Program-made: the position numbers and the translations under genes
NCBI RefSeq assembly: GCF_002257665.1
Contig: NZ_MQWB01000001.1
Coordinates: forward strand, 1,892,622 to 1,956,621
Length of the DNA stretch: 64,000 nucleotides
Origin: Rubricoccus marinus
GTDB lineage: Bacteria; Bacteroidota; Rhodothermia; Rhodothermales; Rubricoccaceae
Reading direction: 5' to 3'
Notes under the pieces: model-generated
What the model was told of the DNA's origin: nothing
The model's input: only the letters and a program-made list of their open reading frames with translations
Databases searched by the model: none
In this document: piece by piece, positions 40,736 through 48,742 of the stretch
Layout of the letters: each line of letters opens with the position of its first letter
Numbering within the stretch: position 1 is the stretch's first letter

Positions 40736-41836
40736 ATGCGCAAAGCACTTCTCTTCACCGTTCTCCTCGTCGTCCTCATCGGAGGCGGCCTCGTGGCGTG
40801 GCTCGCCTTTCTGCCCAACGTTTCCGGTGACGAGAGCGTCGGCGTGAAGCTCCCGGCCGGGACCGAGTTCGCTGCCGCGCTGGACTCCCTGGACGCCTCT
40901 GGCGCGATCGGCTCGGCGACGAGCATCCGGCTGTTCGGCACACTGACCGGCTGGGGCGATCAGGTCAAGGCCGGGCACTACCTCATCGAGCCGGGGATGA
41001 ACAACTGGGCGGTGCTGGACAAAATCCGCAAGGGGCTCCAGGACCCGGTTCGCATCACGCTGCCCGCTGGGCGCACCGCGCCCGTCATCGCCGCTGCCAT
41101 CGCGCGTCAGATGGATGCGGACTCCTCTGAGGTGATGGACGCCCTGTTCGCCGAGGACCTCGCTGAGCAACTCGATACGGACACCCGCCACCTGTTCGCC
41201 GAGATGCGCGGCGACACCTACGACGTGATGTGGACCCAGGACGCTCGGCGCGCCGTCAGCCGCATCCACCAGTGGCACGAGCGCTATTGGACCGACGCGC
41301 GGCTTGCCAAAGCCGAAGCGCTTGGACTCACGCCGGACGAGGTCGTCACGATGGCGAGCATCGTGGAGTGGGAAGCCCGGTACGACGACGAGAAGGCGCG
41401 CATTGCAGGCGTCTACCTCAACCGACTCCTCGGCCGCACGTCCGCCGGCACGATGCGCCTCCAGGCCGACCCGACCGTTCAGTTCGCCCTGATGGAGTCC
41501 GACGGGATGCCCATGCGCCGCCTGTTCCTGCGCGATTACGGCTTCTCGCACCCCTACAACACGTACCTCATCGACGGCCTCCCGCCCGGCCCGATCAACA
41601 ACCCGTCCGACGCCGCGCTGGACGCCGTGCTGGACAACGAGGAGCACGAGTACCTCTTCTTCGTAGCCAGCCCCACCAAGCTGGGCTACCACGACTTTAG
41701 CCGGACCGTCGCCGAGCACAACGCGAAGGCGCGCGCCTGGAGCCAGTTTATCAGCCAGCAGGTCCGCGAGCGCAACGCCCGCGAGCGGGCTGAGGCCTCT
41801 GGCGCGGCTCCCGCCGTCCCGGTCCCCGCCCAGTAA
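40736..41836 (+). CDS. mltG: Endolytic transglycosylase MltG
   Basis: A 366-residue membrane-anchored lytic transglycosylase (YceG family) that cuts nascent peptidoglycan. One N-terminal membrane helix, LLFTVLLVVLIGGGLVAWLAF, precedes a LysM-like region (KAGHYLIEPGMNN). The catalytic glutamate lies in MASIVEWEARYDDEKARIAG. Other marks are VYLNRL, MRLQADPTVQFAL and SPYNTY-like HPYNTYLIDGLPPGPINNP, then FFVASPTKLGYHDFSRTVAEHN. The C-terminal tail (AEASGAAPAVPVPAQ) is low in complexity. Confidence 0.94.
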   Translation: MRKALLFTVLLVVLIGGGLVAWLAFLPNVSGDESVGVKLPAGTEFAAALDSLDASGAIGSATSIRLFGTLTGWGDQVKAGHYLIEPGMNNWAVLDKIRKGLQDPVRITLPAGRTAPVIAAAIARQMDADSSEVMDALFAEDLAEQLDTDTRHLFAEMRGDTYDVMWTQDARRAVSRIHQWHERYWTDARLAKAEALGLTPDEVVTMASIVEWEARYDDEKARIAGVYLNRLLGRTSAGTMRLQADPTVQFALMESDGMPMRRLFLRDYGFSHPYNTYLIDGLPPGPINNPSDAALDAVLDNEEHEYLFFVASPTKLGYHDFSRTVAEHNAKARAWSQFISQQVRERNARERAEASGAAPAVPVPAQ

Positions 41837-41838
41837 CC

Positions 41839-41856
41839 GCCTCTGGCGCCAGAGGC
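41839..41856. repeat. Motif palindrome, type A, after mltG
   Basis: Three bases beyond the mltG TAA stop and 14 bases before the next start codon. Confidence 0.95.
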
Positions 41857-41869
41857 CTCCCGTCCCGAC

Positions 41870-43444
41870 ATGAGCCCCATCCGACTCCTCACCTCAGCGC
41901 AGCTGCGCGTGGATCTCCGCGATCCTCGCACGGGCAAGCCGGGGTCCAGCCGAGTCGGCATGACGCTTCTGGCGTACGGGTTCTCTGGGCTTGTCCTGGC
42001 GCTTTCGCTGGGAAGCGCGACGCCGGAGCAGGCCGTTTTTGTCGCGTCCTCCTTCGGCGTGGTCCTCGCGGCCTTCGGCGTTGTGGGGTCGTACGACGAG
42101 TTGATGGGGCGCCCCAAAGAGAACGCGTGGCTCGCGACGCTTCCCGCGACGGAGCGCCAGCACTACGCGGCGCGCTTGCTCGGGATCGCCGCGTACGTCG
42201 GCCTGATGGCGATCTCCGTCGCGGTCCCGGTGGCGGTCCGCCTCGGACTGGGATTCGGAGTCTCCAGCGGCGTGCAGGTCGGCGTATTGGTGGGAATCGG
42301 CGTGATGTGGACGGCAGCCCTCAGCCTTGCGCTGATGTGGGCCATCTCGCTCGCGCTCCCTCCCCGGATCGCGCGCCCTGCCCTGACCGCTGCCCGCACG
42401 ATCCTGATCGCGACGCTCGTACTCGGCTACCAGTGGATCGGGGCCGAGCCCGAGGCCGCGTCCGCACCGTGGTGGCCTGCGGCGTGGCTCTCGGACGCGA
42501 TGGCCGGCCGCTCCACCCTGGGCCTCGCGATGCTCGTCGGGGCCACAGGCGCACTCATCGTCGCGTTCGCGACGGCGTTCCCGCGGCGCTACTTCACCCT
42601 GCTCGATCGCATCGCGGACGGCACGCGGTGGGCCGAAGACTCAGGGAAAGGCCAGAACACCCTGACGTGGCCCGAACGGGTCGCGGTGCGTGGCGCGCCG
42701 GCGCGCGCGGCGTACGGGTTCGCACTCGCCGCCATCACACGAGACAGGATCGTGAGAGGCCGCCTGTGGCCCGCCGCGCTCCTCCCCCTCGGCTTCGCCG
42801 TGTTCGGATGGCTCGGCGGAGGCTTGGAAAGCCTCTTCATCCACGGCGCCGAGAACGCCCTCGCGCTGGAGGAAACGCAGCTGCACCTCTCGCTGCTCGT
42901 CATCCTGCTCTTCTGCGCCCAAACTTTGGTCCAGGCCGTTCAAGTCTCCGACCACGATCAGGCTTCGTGGGTGTTCGACACGCTCCCGGACGCGCGCCCG
43001 AGACGGCTGCAACTCGGCGCGCAACAGGCGCTGACCTTCCGCGTCCTTCTGCCTCTCCACGCGCTTCTGGCGGCCACGCTCGCACTCCAGATGCCCGCGC
43101 TGGACGCGTGCGTACACGCCCTGTTCTGGTTTTCGGTCACGGCGGTGACAACGCGCGTCTACTCGCTCTTTCAGCGCTCCACGCCGTTTTCCCGACGCTC
43201 GGATCGGTTCAGCATCGCCGCCCGGTTTATTCCGCTTCTGGCATCTGTCCCGACTGGCCTCGCGGCGCTCTTGATCCAGACGTTTGCGTTCACCTCGCCC
43301 GTGCGAGCCATCTTCGTGTCGCTCGTGATTCTGGCCGTCAACGCGCTTCTGGCGCGTGTCGTGACCGGTCCACCTCACCACTCGGCGCCAGAGGTCCCAC
43401 GGATGGTGGTGCGCCCGTCCCGGCCTGTTGCCGTAGCGGGTTAG
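41870..43444 (+). CDS. Large membrane protein, possibly an ABC-2-type permease
   Basis: A 524-residue protein with at least ten hydrophobic segments (for example MTLLAYGFSGLVLALSLGS, AVFVASSFGVVLAAFGVVG, VGVLVGIGVMWTAALSLALM). The pattern, with ENAWLATLPATERQHYAARLLG between early helices, resembles permease subunits of ABC-2-type exporters, but no ATPase gene is adjacent, so this is tentative. The gene has a motif copy only at its very end, yet carries the near-match GCTTCTGG repeatedly in frame as Leu-Leu-Ala. Confidence 0.7.
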   Translation: MSPIRLLTSAQLRVDLRDPRTGKPGSSRVGMTLLAYGFSGLVLALSLGSATPEQAVFVASSFGVVLAAFGVVGSYDELMGRPKENAWLATLPATERQHYAARLLGIAAYVGLMAISVAVPVAVRLGLGFGVSSGVQVGVLVGIGVMWTAALSLALMWAISLALPPRIARPALTAARTILIATLVLGYQWIGAEPEAASAPWWPAAWLSDAMAGRSTLGLAMLVGATGALIVAFATAFPRRYFTLLDRIADGTRWAEDSGKGQNTLTWPERVAVRGAPARAAYGFALAAITRDRIVRGRLWPAALLPLGFAVFGWLGGGLESLFIHGAENALALEETQLHLSLLVILLFCAQTLVQAVQVSDHDQASWVFDTLPDARPRRLQLGAQQALTFRVLLPLHALLAATLALQMPALDACVHALFWFSVTAVTTRVYSLFQRSTPFSRRSDRFSIAARFIPLLASVPTGLAALLIQTFAFTSPVRAIFVSLVILAVNALLARVVTGPPHHSAPEVPRMVVRPSRPVAVAG

Positions 43445-43608
43445 CAACCACGCCTTCACGAGATGGAGGCGGACTGTAGTGCTCTCCTGAGCCGAGCGCG
43501 GCCTACTCGCCGAGCGTATGCAGAGGCGTGCCCACTACTTCGCGCGCGTAGCGGCGCAGGGCACCGGCCCGGTTTCCCCGCGCCCCCAACGGCGACGGGC
43601 TGCGTGTG

Positions 43609-43626
43609 GCCTCTGGAGCCAGAGGC
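43609..43626. repeat. Variant motif palindrome with one changed centre base
   Basis: GCCTCTGGAGCCAGAGGC differs from the type A palindrome at the centre only. It lies in the 270-base gap between the membrane protein gene and the Tyr-rich lipoprotein gene. I see no gene in that gap. Confidence 0.9.
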
Positions 43627-43654
43627 GACGGAAGGCACGGCATCGCAGAGGGTT

Positions 43655-43692
43655 AAAACAATCGAGGGGAGCCCCATTCAGGACTCCCCTCG
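43655..43692 (-). terminator. Intrinsic terminator of the Tyr-rich lipoprotein gene
   Basis: CGAGGGGAG (43663-43671) pairs with CTCCCCTCG (43684-43692). On the minus strand the stem is followed by ATTGTTTTAA. Confidence 0.85.
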
Positions 43693-43714
43693 GTTCTATC
43701 GCGGCGCCAGAGGC

Positions 43715-45277
43715 CTAGTCGTTGCCGCCACGGCTGCGTGACGACCTGCCGCTGGACTTGCTCTCGGACGAGCGGCCGGAGCGAGAGTTCGAGCGGCTGC
43801 TCGAACCGTTGTTGCCTCCGCGGGTGCGGGCGGGGCGGCTTTCCGTGCGAGGCGCGGGCGCCGGACGGCTCTGCCTGGGCGTAGGCGCGGGGCGGCTCTC
43901 ACGGCGCGGCGCGGGTGCAGGACGGCTCTCGCGGCGGGGCGCTGGAGCGGGCGTCGTCTGCTCGCGACGGGGCGCCGGGCGCGTCCGGCGCGGTGGCGGC
44001 GACTGTGTGCTCCGGTTCGTCTCTGCTCTCCGTGCGGGAGGAGCAGTGCGGCGTGGCGGAGTCGTCGTGCGGGTTTCCGCGGGTGTCGCCTGACGGGGAG
44101 TGCGCGTAACGGGGGCACGCGTCACAGGACGTGCGGCCTCGGGCTCGCGCGTCGCCGCTTCGCGGGACGGCCGCGTCCGGACTGGCTCTCTCGTCGAGGG
44201 CTTCGCCTCACCACGGGACGGCAGCCCCGTCAGGTCGCCGCGGGTGCGGGTCCCTTCGGAGACGCGACCGGCCTCTGGCGAGCGCGTGACAGGGGTGCGA
44301 GAAGGCGTGGAACGCGTGGCGACTCCCGGCTTCACAGGATCAGTCGCAGCAGCAGGCAGGCGCGAGACTCGAGTCGGCTGGCCGATGCTTGGGACGCTGC
44401 CGCGGGAGGGTACGCCGGCAGACGCAGGCGCGCGGGCGATTCCAACGCCTACGGCACCGCGCTCTCCGTCGTCGCGGCCTCTGCGATCGCGGTCACGGTC
44501 GTGGTCCTCGTAGCGCCAGCGGCGTCCGTTCCCGCGGTAGCTACCACGGTAGCTCCCGTCCGAGTAGCCGTCCCAGTATCCGGCGCGGTAGCCGCTGTAC
44601 CCGTGGCCGTATCCCCAGCCTACGGAGACGTAGATGCCCGGCGTGTAGAAGTAGGGGTCGAAGAAGAACGGATCGTGCCAGTAGGGGCTGTAGTACCCGG
44701 CGTACGCGTACGTCGGGCGGTGGCAACGGTACCGTCCGTAGCCGCCGTAGTAGCCGTAGTACCGGCTGCGGCACCAGCCGTAGTTGTAGTAAGGGCTGTA
44801 GGTCCGGTACGGCTCGTAGTACGCGTACGGCGACGAGTAGTAGCTCGGGTCGTCGTAGTGGTAGTAGTCCGCGTCGTACGAGGAGTAGCTGGCCTGGTAG
44901 TAGTCCTCACCTCCATAGACGGATGTCCCCTCCTCGTCCACGTAGTACTGGCCGTCGTCGTCGTAGTAGTAGCGGTTGACCGTGATCGTATCGAGGTCGC
45001 TCTCGCCAGAGGCCCATGGGAGTTCGTCGAGCGGCTCGGTGGCGTCGGTCGCCAGAGGGTCCCCGAACGGCTGGGATTCGAGCGAGTCGGCCTCGACGTC
45101 CATCGCGGCCATCACGCCGATGCGTGGACGAACGGACGCCGGGAGTTCCTCCGAGGCGTTCTGATCCGCGGGCCGGACGGCGGTCTCGGACCGGTCGGTG
45201 GTGCGTTGGCTTGCCGAGCACCCCGCGAGGAGCAGGGCGCAGCCGAGCGCAAACGGGATGCGAAGTCGTGGTCTCAT
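43715..45277 (-). CDS. Low-complexity lipoprotein: Tyr/Gly-rich centre and Arg/Pro-rich tail
   Basis: A 520-residue protein. [15 protein letters not shown] is a lipoprotein signal. Residues about 100-255 are extremely rich in Tyr, Gly and Asp, with runs such as [19 protein letters not shown] and [21 protein letters not shown] basic stretch ([17 protein letters not shown]) follows, then about 200 residues rich in Pro, Arg, Thr and Ala with repeats like [12 protein letters not shown]. The end is Ser/Arg/Gly-rich. It is probably a surface or periplasmic protein with disordered, possibly cation-binding or adhesive segments. No family is recognised. Confidence 0.8.
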   Translation of the reverse strand: MRPRLRIPFALGCALLLAGCSASQRTTDRSETAVRPADQNASEELPASVRPRIGVMAAMDVEADSLESQPFGDPLATDATEPLDELPWASGESDLDTITVNRYYYDDDGQYYVDEEGTSVYGGEDYYQASYSSYDADYYHYDDPSYYSSPYAYYEPYRTYSPYYNYGWCRSRYYGYYGGYGRYRCHRPTYAYAGYYSPYWHDPFFFDPYFYTPGIYVSVGWGYGHGYSGYRAGYWDGYSDGSYRGSYRGNGRRWRYEDHDRDRDRRGRDDGERGAVGVGIARAPASAGVPSRGSVPSIGQPTRVSRLPAAATDPVKPGVATRSTPSRTPVTRSPEAGRVSEGTRTRGDLTGLPSRGEAKPSTREPVRTRPSREAATREPEAARPVTRAPVTRTPRQATPAETRTTTPPRRTAPPARRAETNRSTQSPPPRRTRPAPRREQTTPAPAPRRESRPAPAPRRESRPAPTPRQSRPAPAPRTESRPARTRGGNNGSSSRSNSRSGRSSESKSSGRSSRSRGGND

Positions 45278-45468
45278 CGCGGGGTGGGGAAGCAGGCGGC
45301 ATGAAGGCCGCGCAAGGTCGGGTGCCGGGGAAGGCGGAGGGGGGAACAGGCCGTCTATCTTGGCGGCTTACTCTACGGGCCGCCGCCTCTGGCGCCGGGG
45401 TAACGCGCGGGATCAGGATTCCGCACCCCATCATAACGCCGCTGGCGCCCAATCGTTCGCATCTGCAC

Positions 45469-46953
45469 ATGGCTGACACCATTACCCCCCGAGATCAGGA
45501 CTACGCGCAGTGGTACCAGGACGTGATCCGCGCCGCGAAGCTGGCCGAGACCTCGCCGGTCCGCGGCTCCATGGTGCTGCCGCCCAACGGCTACGAGCTG
45601 TGGCAGAACATGCAAGGCGCGCTGGACGCGATGTTCAAGGCCACAGGCCATCGCAACGCGTACTTCCCCCTCTTCATCCCCAAGAGCTTTCTCGCGAAGG
45701 AGGCCGAGCACGTCGAGGGGTTTGCCAAGGAGTGCGCCGTCGTGACGCACTACCGGCTGAAAGAGGAGGACGGTGACCTGATCGTGGACCCCGACGCCGA
45801 GTTGGAAGAGCCCCTGATCGTGCGGCCTACGTCGGAGACCATCATCTGGGACACGTACTCGCGGTGGATCCAGAGCTGGCGCGATCTGCCGCTCAAGCTC
45901 AACCAGTGGGCCAACGTCGTCCGGTGGGAGATGCGCACCCGGCTGTTCCTGCGCACGGCGGAGTTCCTCTGGCAGGAAGGCCACACGGCCCACGCGACCG
46001 AGGCTGAAGCCATCGAGGAGACGCGCCAGATGCTAGACGTCTACGCGACCTTTGCCGAGGAGTGGATGGCGATGCCGGTTGTCAAGGGCGTCAAGACGGC
46101 GAGCGAGCGGTTCCCCGGCGCCATCGACACGTACTGCATCGAGGCGCTCATGCAGGACGGCAAGGCGCTGCAGGCCGGCACGAGCCACTTCTTAGGCCAG
46201 AACTTCGCCAAAGCGTTCGAGTGCACCTTCCAGAACGCGGACAACGAGCAGGAGTACGTCTGGGCCACGAGTTGGGGCGTGAGCACCCGCCTGATTGGCG
46301 CGCTCATCATGACGCACTCCGACGACAAGGGCCTGGTCCTCCCGCCGAAGCTGGCGACGACCCAGGTCGCCATCGTGCCCATCACGCGGAAGAACGCCGA
46401 CAACCAGGCCACGCTCGACGCCGCCTACGCCATGCGTGACGCGCTGGAGGCCTCTGGCGTCCGCGTGACCGTGGACGACCGCGAGCAGTACCGGCCCGGC
46501 TGGAAGTTCGCGCAGTACGAGGTAGAGGGCGTCCCCGTGCGCCTCGCCATCGGACCGCGCGACGTGGAAAACGGGACCGTCGAGATGACGCGCCGCGACA
46601 CGAGCGAGAAGGAGTCGGTCCAGCGCGAGGGCATCGCGGAAACGGTCGGCGGCGTGTTGGAGAGCATGCAGGCAGCGCTGTTCGAGTCCGCGCGCCAGAG
46701 GCGGACCGACCACACGCACGTGGTCGACAGCTACGACCGGCTCAAGGAGGTCGTGGAGGCCGGCGGCTTCGCGCTCATGCACTGGGACGGCTCGGCGGAG
46801 ACGGAGGCGGAGATCAAAGCCGAAACCAAGGCCACGATCCGCTGCATCCCGTTCCCCGGCCAGTTCGAGGGCGTGGACACCGAGGAAGCGGGAATCGACC
46901 CCGTCTCAGGCGAGCCGTCCGAGCGCCGCGTCGTCTACGCGAAGGCGTACTAG
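45469..46953 (+). CDS. proS: Prolyl-tRNA synthetase, archaeal/eukaryotic type
   Basis: A 494-residue class II aminoacyl-tRNA synthetase of the short form that lacks the bacterial editing insert. Marks are [40 protein letters not shown] (motif 2 region), [21 protein letters not shown]-type motif seen as [35 protein letters not shown] and [20 protein letters not shown] (motif 3). The anticodon domain VAIVPITRK follows, and the chain ends in the typical YAKAY. I start at the ATG at 45469; the longer open frame upstream is not conserved. Confidence 0.96.
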   Translation: MADTITPRDQDYAQWYQDVIRAAKLAETSPVRGSMVLPPNGYELWQNMQGALDAMFKATGHRNAYFPLFIPKSFLAKEAEHVEGFAKECAVVTHYRLKEEDGDLIVDPDAELEEPLIVRPTSETIIWDTYSRWIQSWRDLPLKLNQWANVVRWEMRTRLFLRTAEFLWQEGHTAHATEAEAIEETRQMLDVYATFAEEWMAMPVVKGVKTASERFPGAIDTYCIEALMQDGKALQAGTSHFLGQNFAKAFECTFQNADNEQEYVWATSWGVSTRLIGALIMTHSDDKGLVLPPKLATTQVAIVPITRKNADNQATLDAAYAMRDALEASGVRVTVDDREQYRPGWKFAQYEVEGVPVRLAIGPRDVENGTVEMTRRDTSEKESVQREGIAETVGGVLESMQAALFESARQRRTDHTHVVDSYDRLKEVVEAGGFALMHWDGSAETEAEIKAETKATIRCIPFPGQFEGVDTEEAGIDPVSGEPSERRVVYAKAY

Positions 46954-46999
46954 GGTGGGGTCTCGCGACCCGCAGTCCGCGCACGCATCGAGCCGCTGG

Positions 47000-47017
47000 C
47001 GCCAGAGGCCTCTGGCG
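47000..47017. repeat. Motif palindrome, type B, after proS
   Basis: With its flanks it forms a perfect 22-base palindrome (46998-47019), the longest in the window. It sits between proS and the PAP2-like gene, both on the plus strand. Confidence 0.95.
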
Positions 47018-47070
47018 CCGGGGACGTGCGCGTCGCTGGCAATGGCCCCTCTCCTGTTCCGCCAGAGGCC

Positions 47071-47751
47071 ATGAGCCACGTCGGCCCCCATTCGACGCGC
47101 GCCGAGCGGGTGGCGAACGCGCTGTCGTATTTCCTGAACCCGCTGGCGTTTCCGCCCATCGCGTTCACGCTCGTCTCGTGGCACTTCGGGGCGCCCCCTC
47201 TGGAAGTCGCGTGGGTGTTCGCGCTCTCGGTCACGTTCTTTTGCGTGGTGCCACTGCTCGCGCTGCTGTGGATGGTGCGCGAGGGCCGGGCCGAGTCGGT
47301 CGAGATCCGGGACCGGACGCGGCGGCGGTTCCCGCTCCTCGTCGCTGTCGGCTCGTACCTCGTGGGCATCGTCGCGCTAGGCGCGTCGACGGGCACGGCG
47401 ACGGCGGTGCTGGTCGCGTTCGCGCTCATCTATCCGGTCAACACGCTGATTTTGATCGCGATCACGCACTGGTGGAAGATCTCGATCCACATGGCCGGTC
47501 TCGCTGCCTTTGTGAGCGGGCTCCTGTTCGTGTCGCTCGTCGCCTGGCGGGACCTGCCCGCCGACTGGGAGGCCGCGCTCACACTCGCGACGACCGCCCC
47601 GCTCATGTTGCTGCTGCCGGTCCTGATGTGGGCGCGCGTCAAGATCCGGGCGCACACCGTCGGACAGGTCGTAGCCGGCGCAGCCTTCGGCCTGTTCGTG
47701 CCTCTGGCGGAGCTGTACCTCCTCACCTACACAATCCTGGACCTGGCGTGA
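47071..47751 (+). CDS. PAP2-like membrane protein
   Basis: From the ATG at 47071 the product has 226 residues and about six membrane helices (LAFPPIAFTLVSWHFG, WVFALSVTFFCVVPLLALLW, LLVAVGSYLVGIVALGA, LYPVNTLILIAITHWW-like region). THWWKISIHMAGLAAFVSGL and IRAHTVGQVVAGAAFG resemble the later PAP2 phosphatase motifs with two histidines, but the first PAP2 motif (K-x6-R-P) is replaced by EIRDRTRRRFPLL, so activity is uncertain. It could act on isoprenyl or phospholipid diphosphates. Confidence 0.72.
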   Translation: MSHVGPHSTRAERVANALSYFLNPLAFPPIAFTLVSWHFGAPPLEVAWVFALSVTFFCVVPLLALLWMVREGRAESVEIRDRTRRRFPLLVAVGSYLVGIVALGASTGTATAVLVAFALIYPVNTLILIAITHWWKISIHMAGLAAFVSGLLFVSLVAWRDLPADWEAALTLATTAPLMLLLPVLMWARVKIRAHTVGQVVAGAAFGLFVPLAELYLLTYTILDLA

Positions 47752-47769
47752 GCCTCTGGCGCCAGAGGC
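47752..47769. repeat. Motif palindrome, type A, abutting two stop codons
   Basis: It starts at the base after the TGA stop of the PAP2-like gene (47749-47751) and ends two bases before the miaA stop codon (47771-47773, minus strand), so it fills the whole space between two convergent genes. Confidence 0.95.
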
Positions 47770-47770
47770 G

Positions 47771-48742
47771 TTAGGCGGCCGTAAACGCGCGGATGCGGGC
47801 TTCGAGGGCGTCCACGTCCGGCGCGCTCATGTCCATCCATTCGATGTCGGTCCGCTTGCGGAACCAGGTCATCTGTCGCTTGGCGTAGCGCCGGATCTGC
47901 ATCGCGAGTTCGGCCTTCATGGCGTCCAGGCTTGGCCACTCGCCGCGGAGGTACTCGGAGACGGAGCGGTACTCCAGCCCGAGTTCGAGCATCCGCTCGT
48001 GCGTCACGCCAGAGGCGAGCAGCGCCTCGACTTCCTCGACCATGCCGTCGGCGAGGCGACGGTCCAGCCGCTCCTCAATGCGATCGGCCAGGACCTCGCG
48101 AGGCCACGTCACGCCGAAATGGAGCGCGCTATAGCGCGGCCGCTTCGTGTGAAAGTCATCCACGCTTACGCCTGCACTCGCCACCTCGATCGCGCGGACC
48201 AGCCGGCGCGGGTTGTTGAGGTCCGTAATGGCCGCGTACTCCGGGTGATCGCGCTCCAGGCGCGCGGCCAGCACCTCTGGCGCCAGAGGCTCGATCTCGG
48301 CGCGGAGGTCGGGATCGACCGGCACGTCTACGAGCGCGTAGCCGTCCACGACGGCGTTGACGTACAGCCCTGTCCCGCCCGCCATGAAGGGGACCTTGCC
48401 TCTGGCGAGGATGTCGTCCAGCGCTGCGTAGGCGTCGCGCTGGTAATCGAACAGCGTGTACCGCTCGCGCGGATCGGCCACGTCCAACAGGTGGTGCGGC
48501 ACGCGGGCCTGCTCCTCGGGCGTGACCTTGCCGGTCCCGAGGTCGAGCCCGGTGTAGACCTGCCGCGAGTCCGCGCTGACAATCTCGCCGCCGAGACGCG
48601 CGGCCAGGTCCAGCGCGAGCCGGCTCTTGCCGGACGCGTTGGTACCGGAGATCACGACGATGCGCGGGCGCGCGGCCTCTGGCGCCAGAGGCCGTCCGTC
48701 CTCCGCCGCGGGTCGGTTTTCGTCCGCCAGAGGCTCAGGCAT
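47771..48742 (-). CDS. miaA: tRNA dimethylallyltransferase MiaA
   Basis: A 323-residue enzyme that prenylates A37 of tRNAs. The P-loop ISGTNASGKSRLALDLA is at residues 31-47; EIVSADSRQVYTGLDLGTGK, PHHLLDVADP and FMAGGTGLYVNAVVDG follow, and NPRRLVRAIEV and TWFRKR near the end are family marks. In most homologues the P-loop is within ten residues of the start; here about 25 extra residues are encoded largely by motif copies (Pro-Leu-Ala-Pro-Glu-Ala). The start overlaps the recN end by 8 bases. Its substrate dimethylallyl diphosphate is an isoprenoid pathway product. Confidence 0.95.
   Translation of the reverse strand: MPEPLADENRPAAEDGRPLAPEAARPRIVVISGTNASGKSRLALDLAARLGGEIVSADSRQVYTGLDLGTGKVTPEEQARVPHHLLDVADPRERYTLFDYQRDAYAALDDILARGKVPFMAGGTGLYVNAVVDGYALVDVPVDPDLRAEIEPLAPEVLAARLERDHPEYAAITDLNNPRRLVRAIEVASAGVSVDDFHTKRPRYSALHFGVTWPREVLADRIEERLDRRLADGMVEEVEALLASGVTHERMLELGLEYRSVSEYLRGEWPSLDAMKAELAMQIRRYAKRQMTWFRKRTDIEWMDMSAPDVDALEARIRAFTAA
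48274..48289. repeat. Motif palindrome, type A (16 bases), inside miaA
   Basis: Read in frame as Glu-Pro-Leu-Ala-Pro-Glu-Val. Confidence 0.95.
48675..48692. repeat. Motif palindrome, type A, in the miaA N-terminal extension
   Basis: Read in frame as Arg-Pro-Leu-Ala-Pro-Glu-Ala just before the P-loop strand. Confidence 0.95.

Noticed and set aside
43445-43714. A possible further attC-like site or small gene in the gap before the Tyr-rich lipoprotein gene
   Set aside because: Core-like triplets occur by chance, but no matching inner arms were found, and the short frames there give no protein-like sequence.
46998-47019. The 22-base palindrome as a classical operator
   Set aside because: It is the common type B motif pair with two chance flanking base pairs, found at many unrelated loci, so a specific local repressor site is unlikely.
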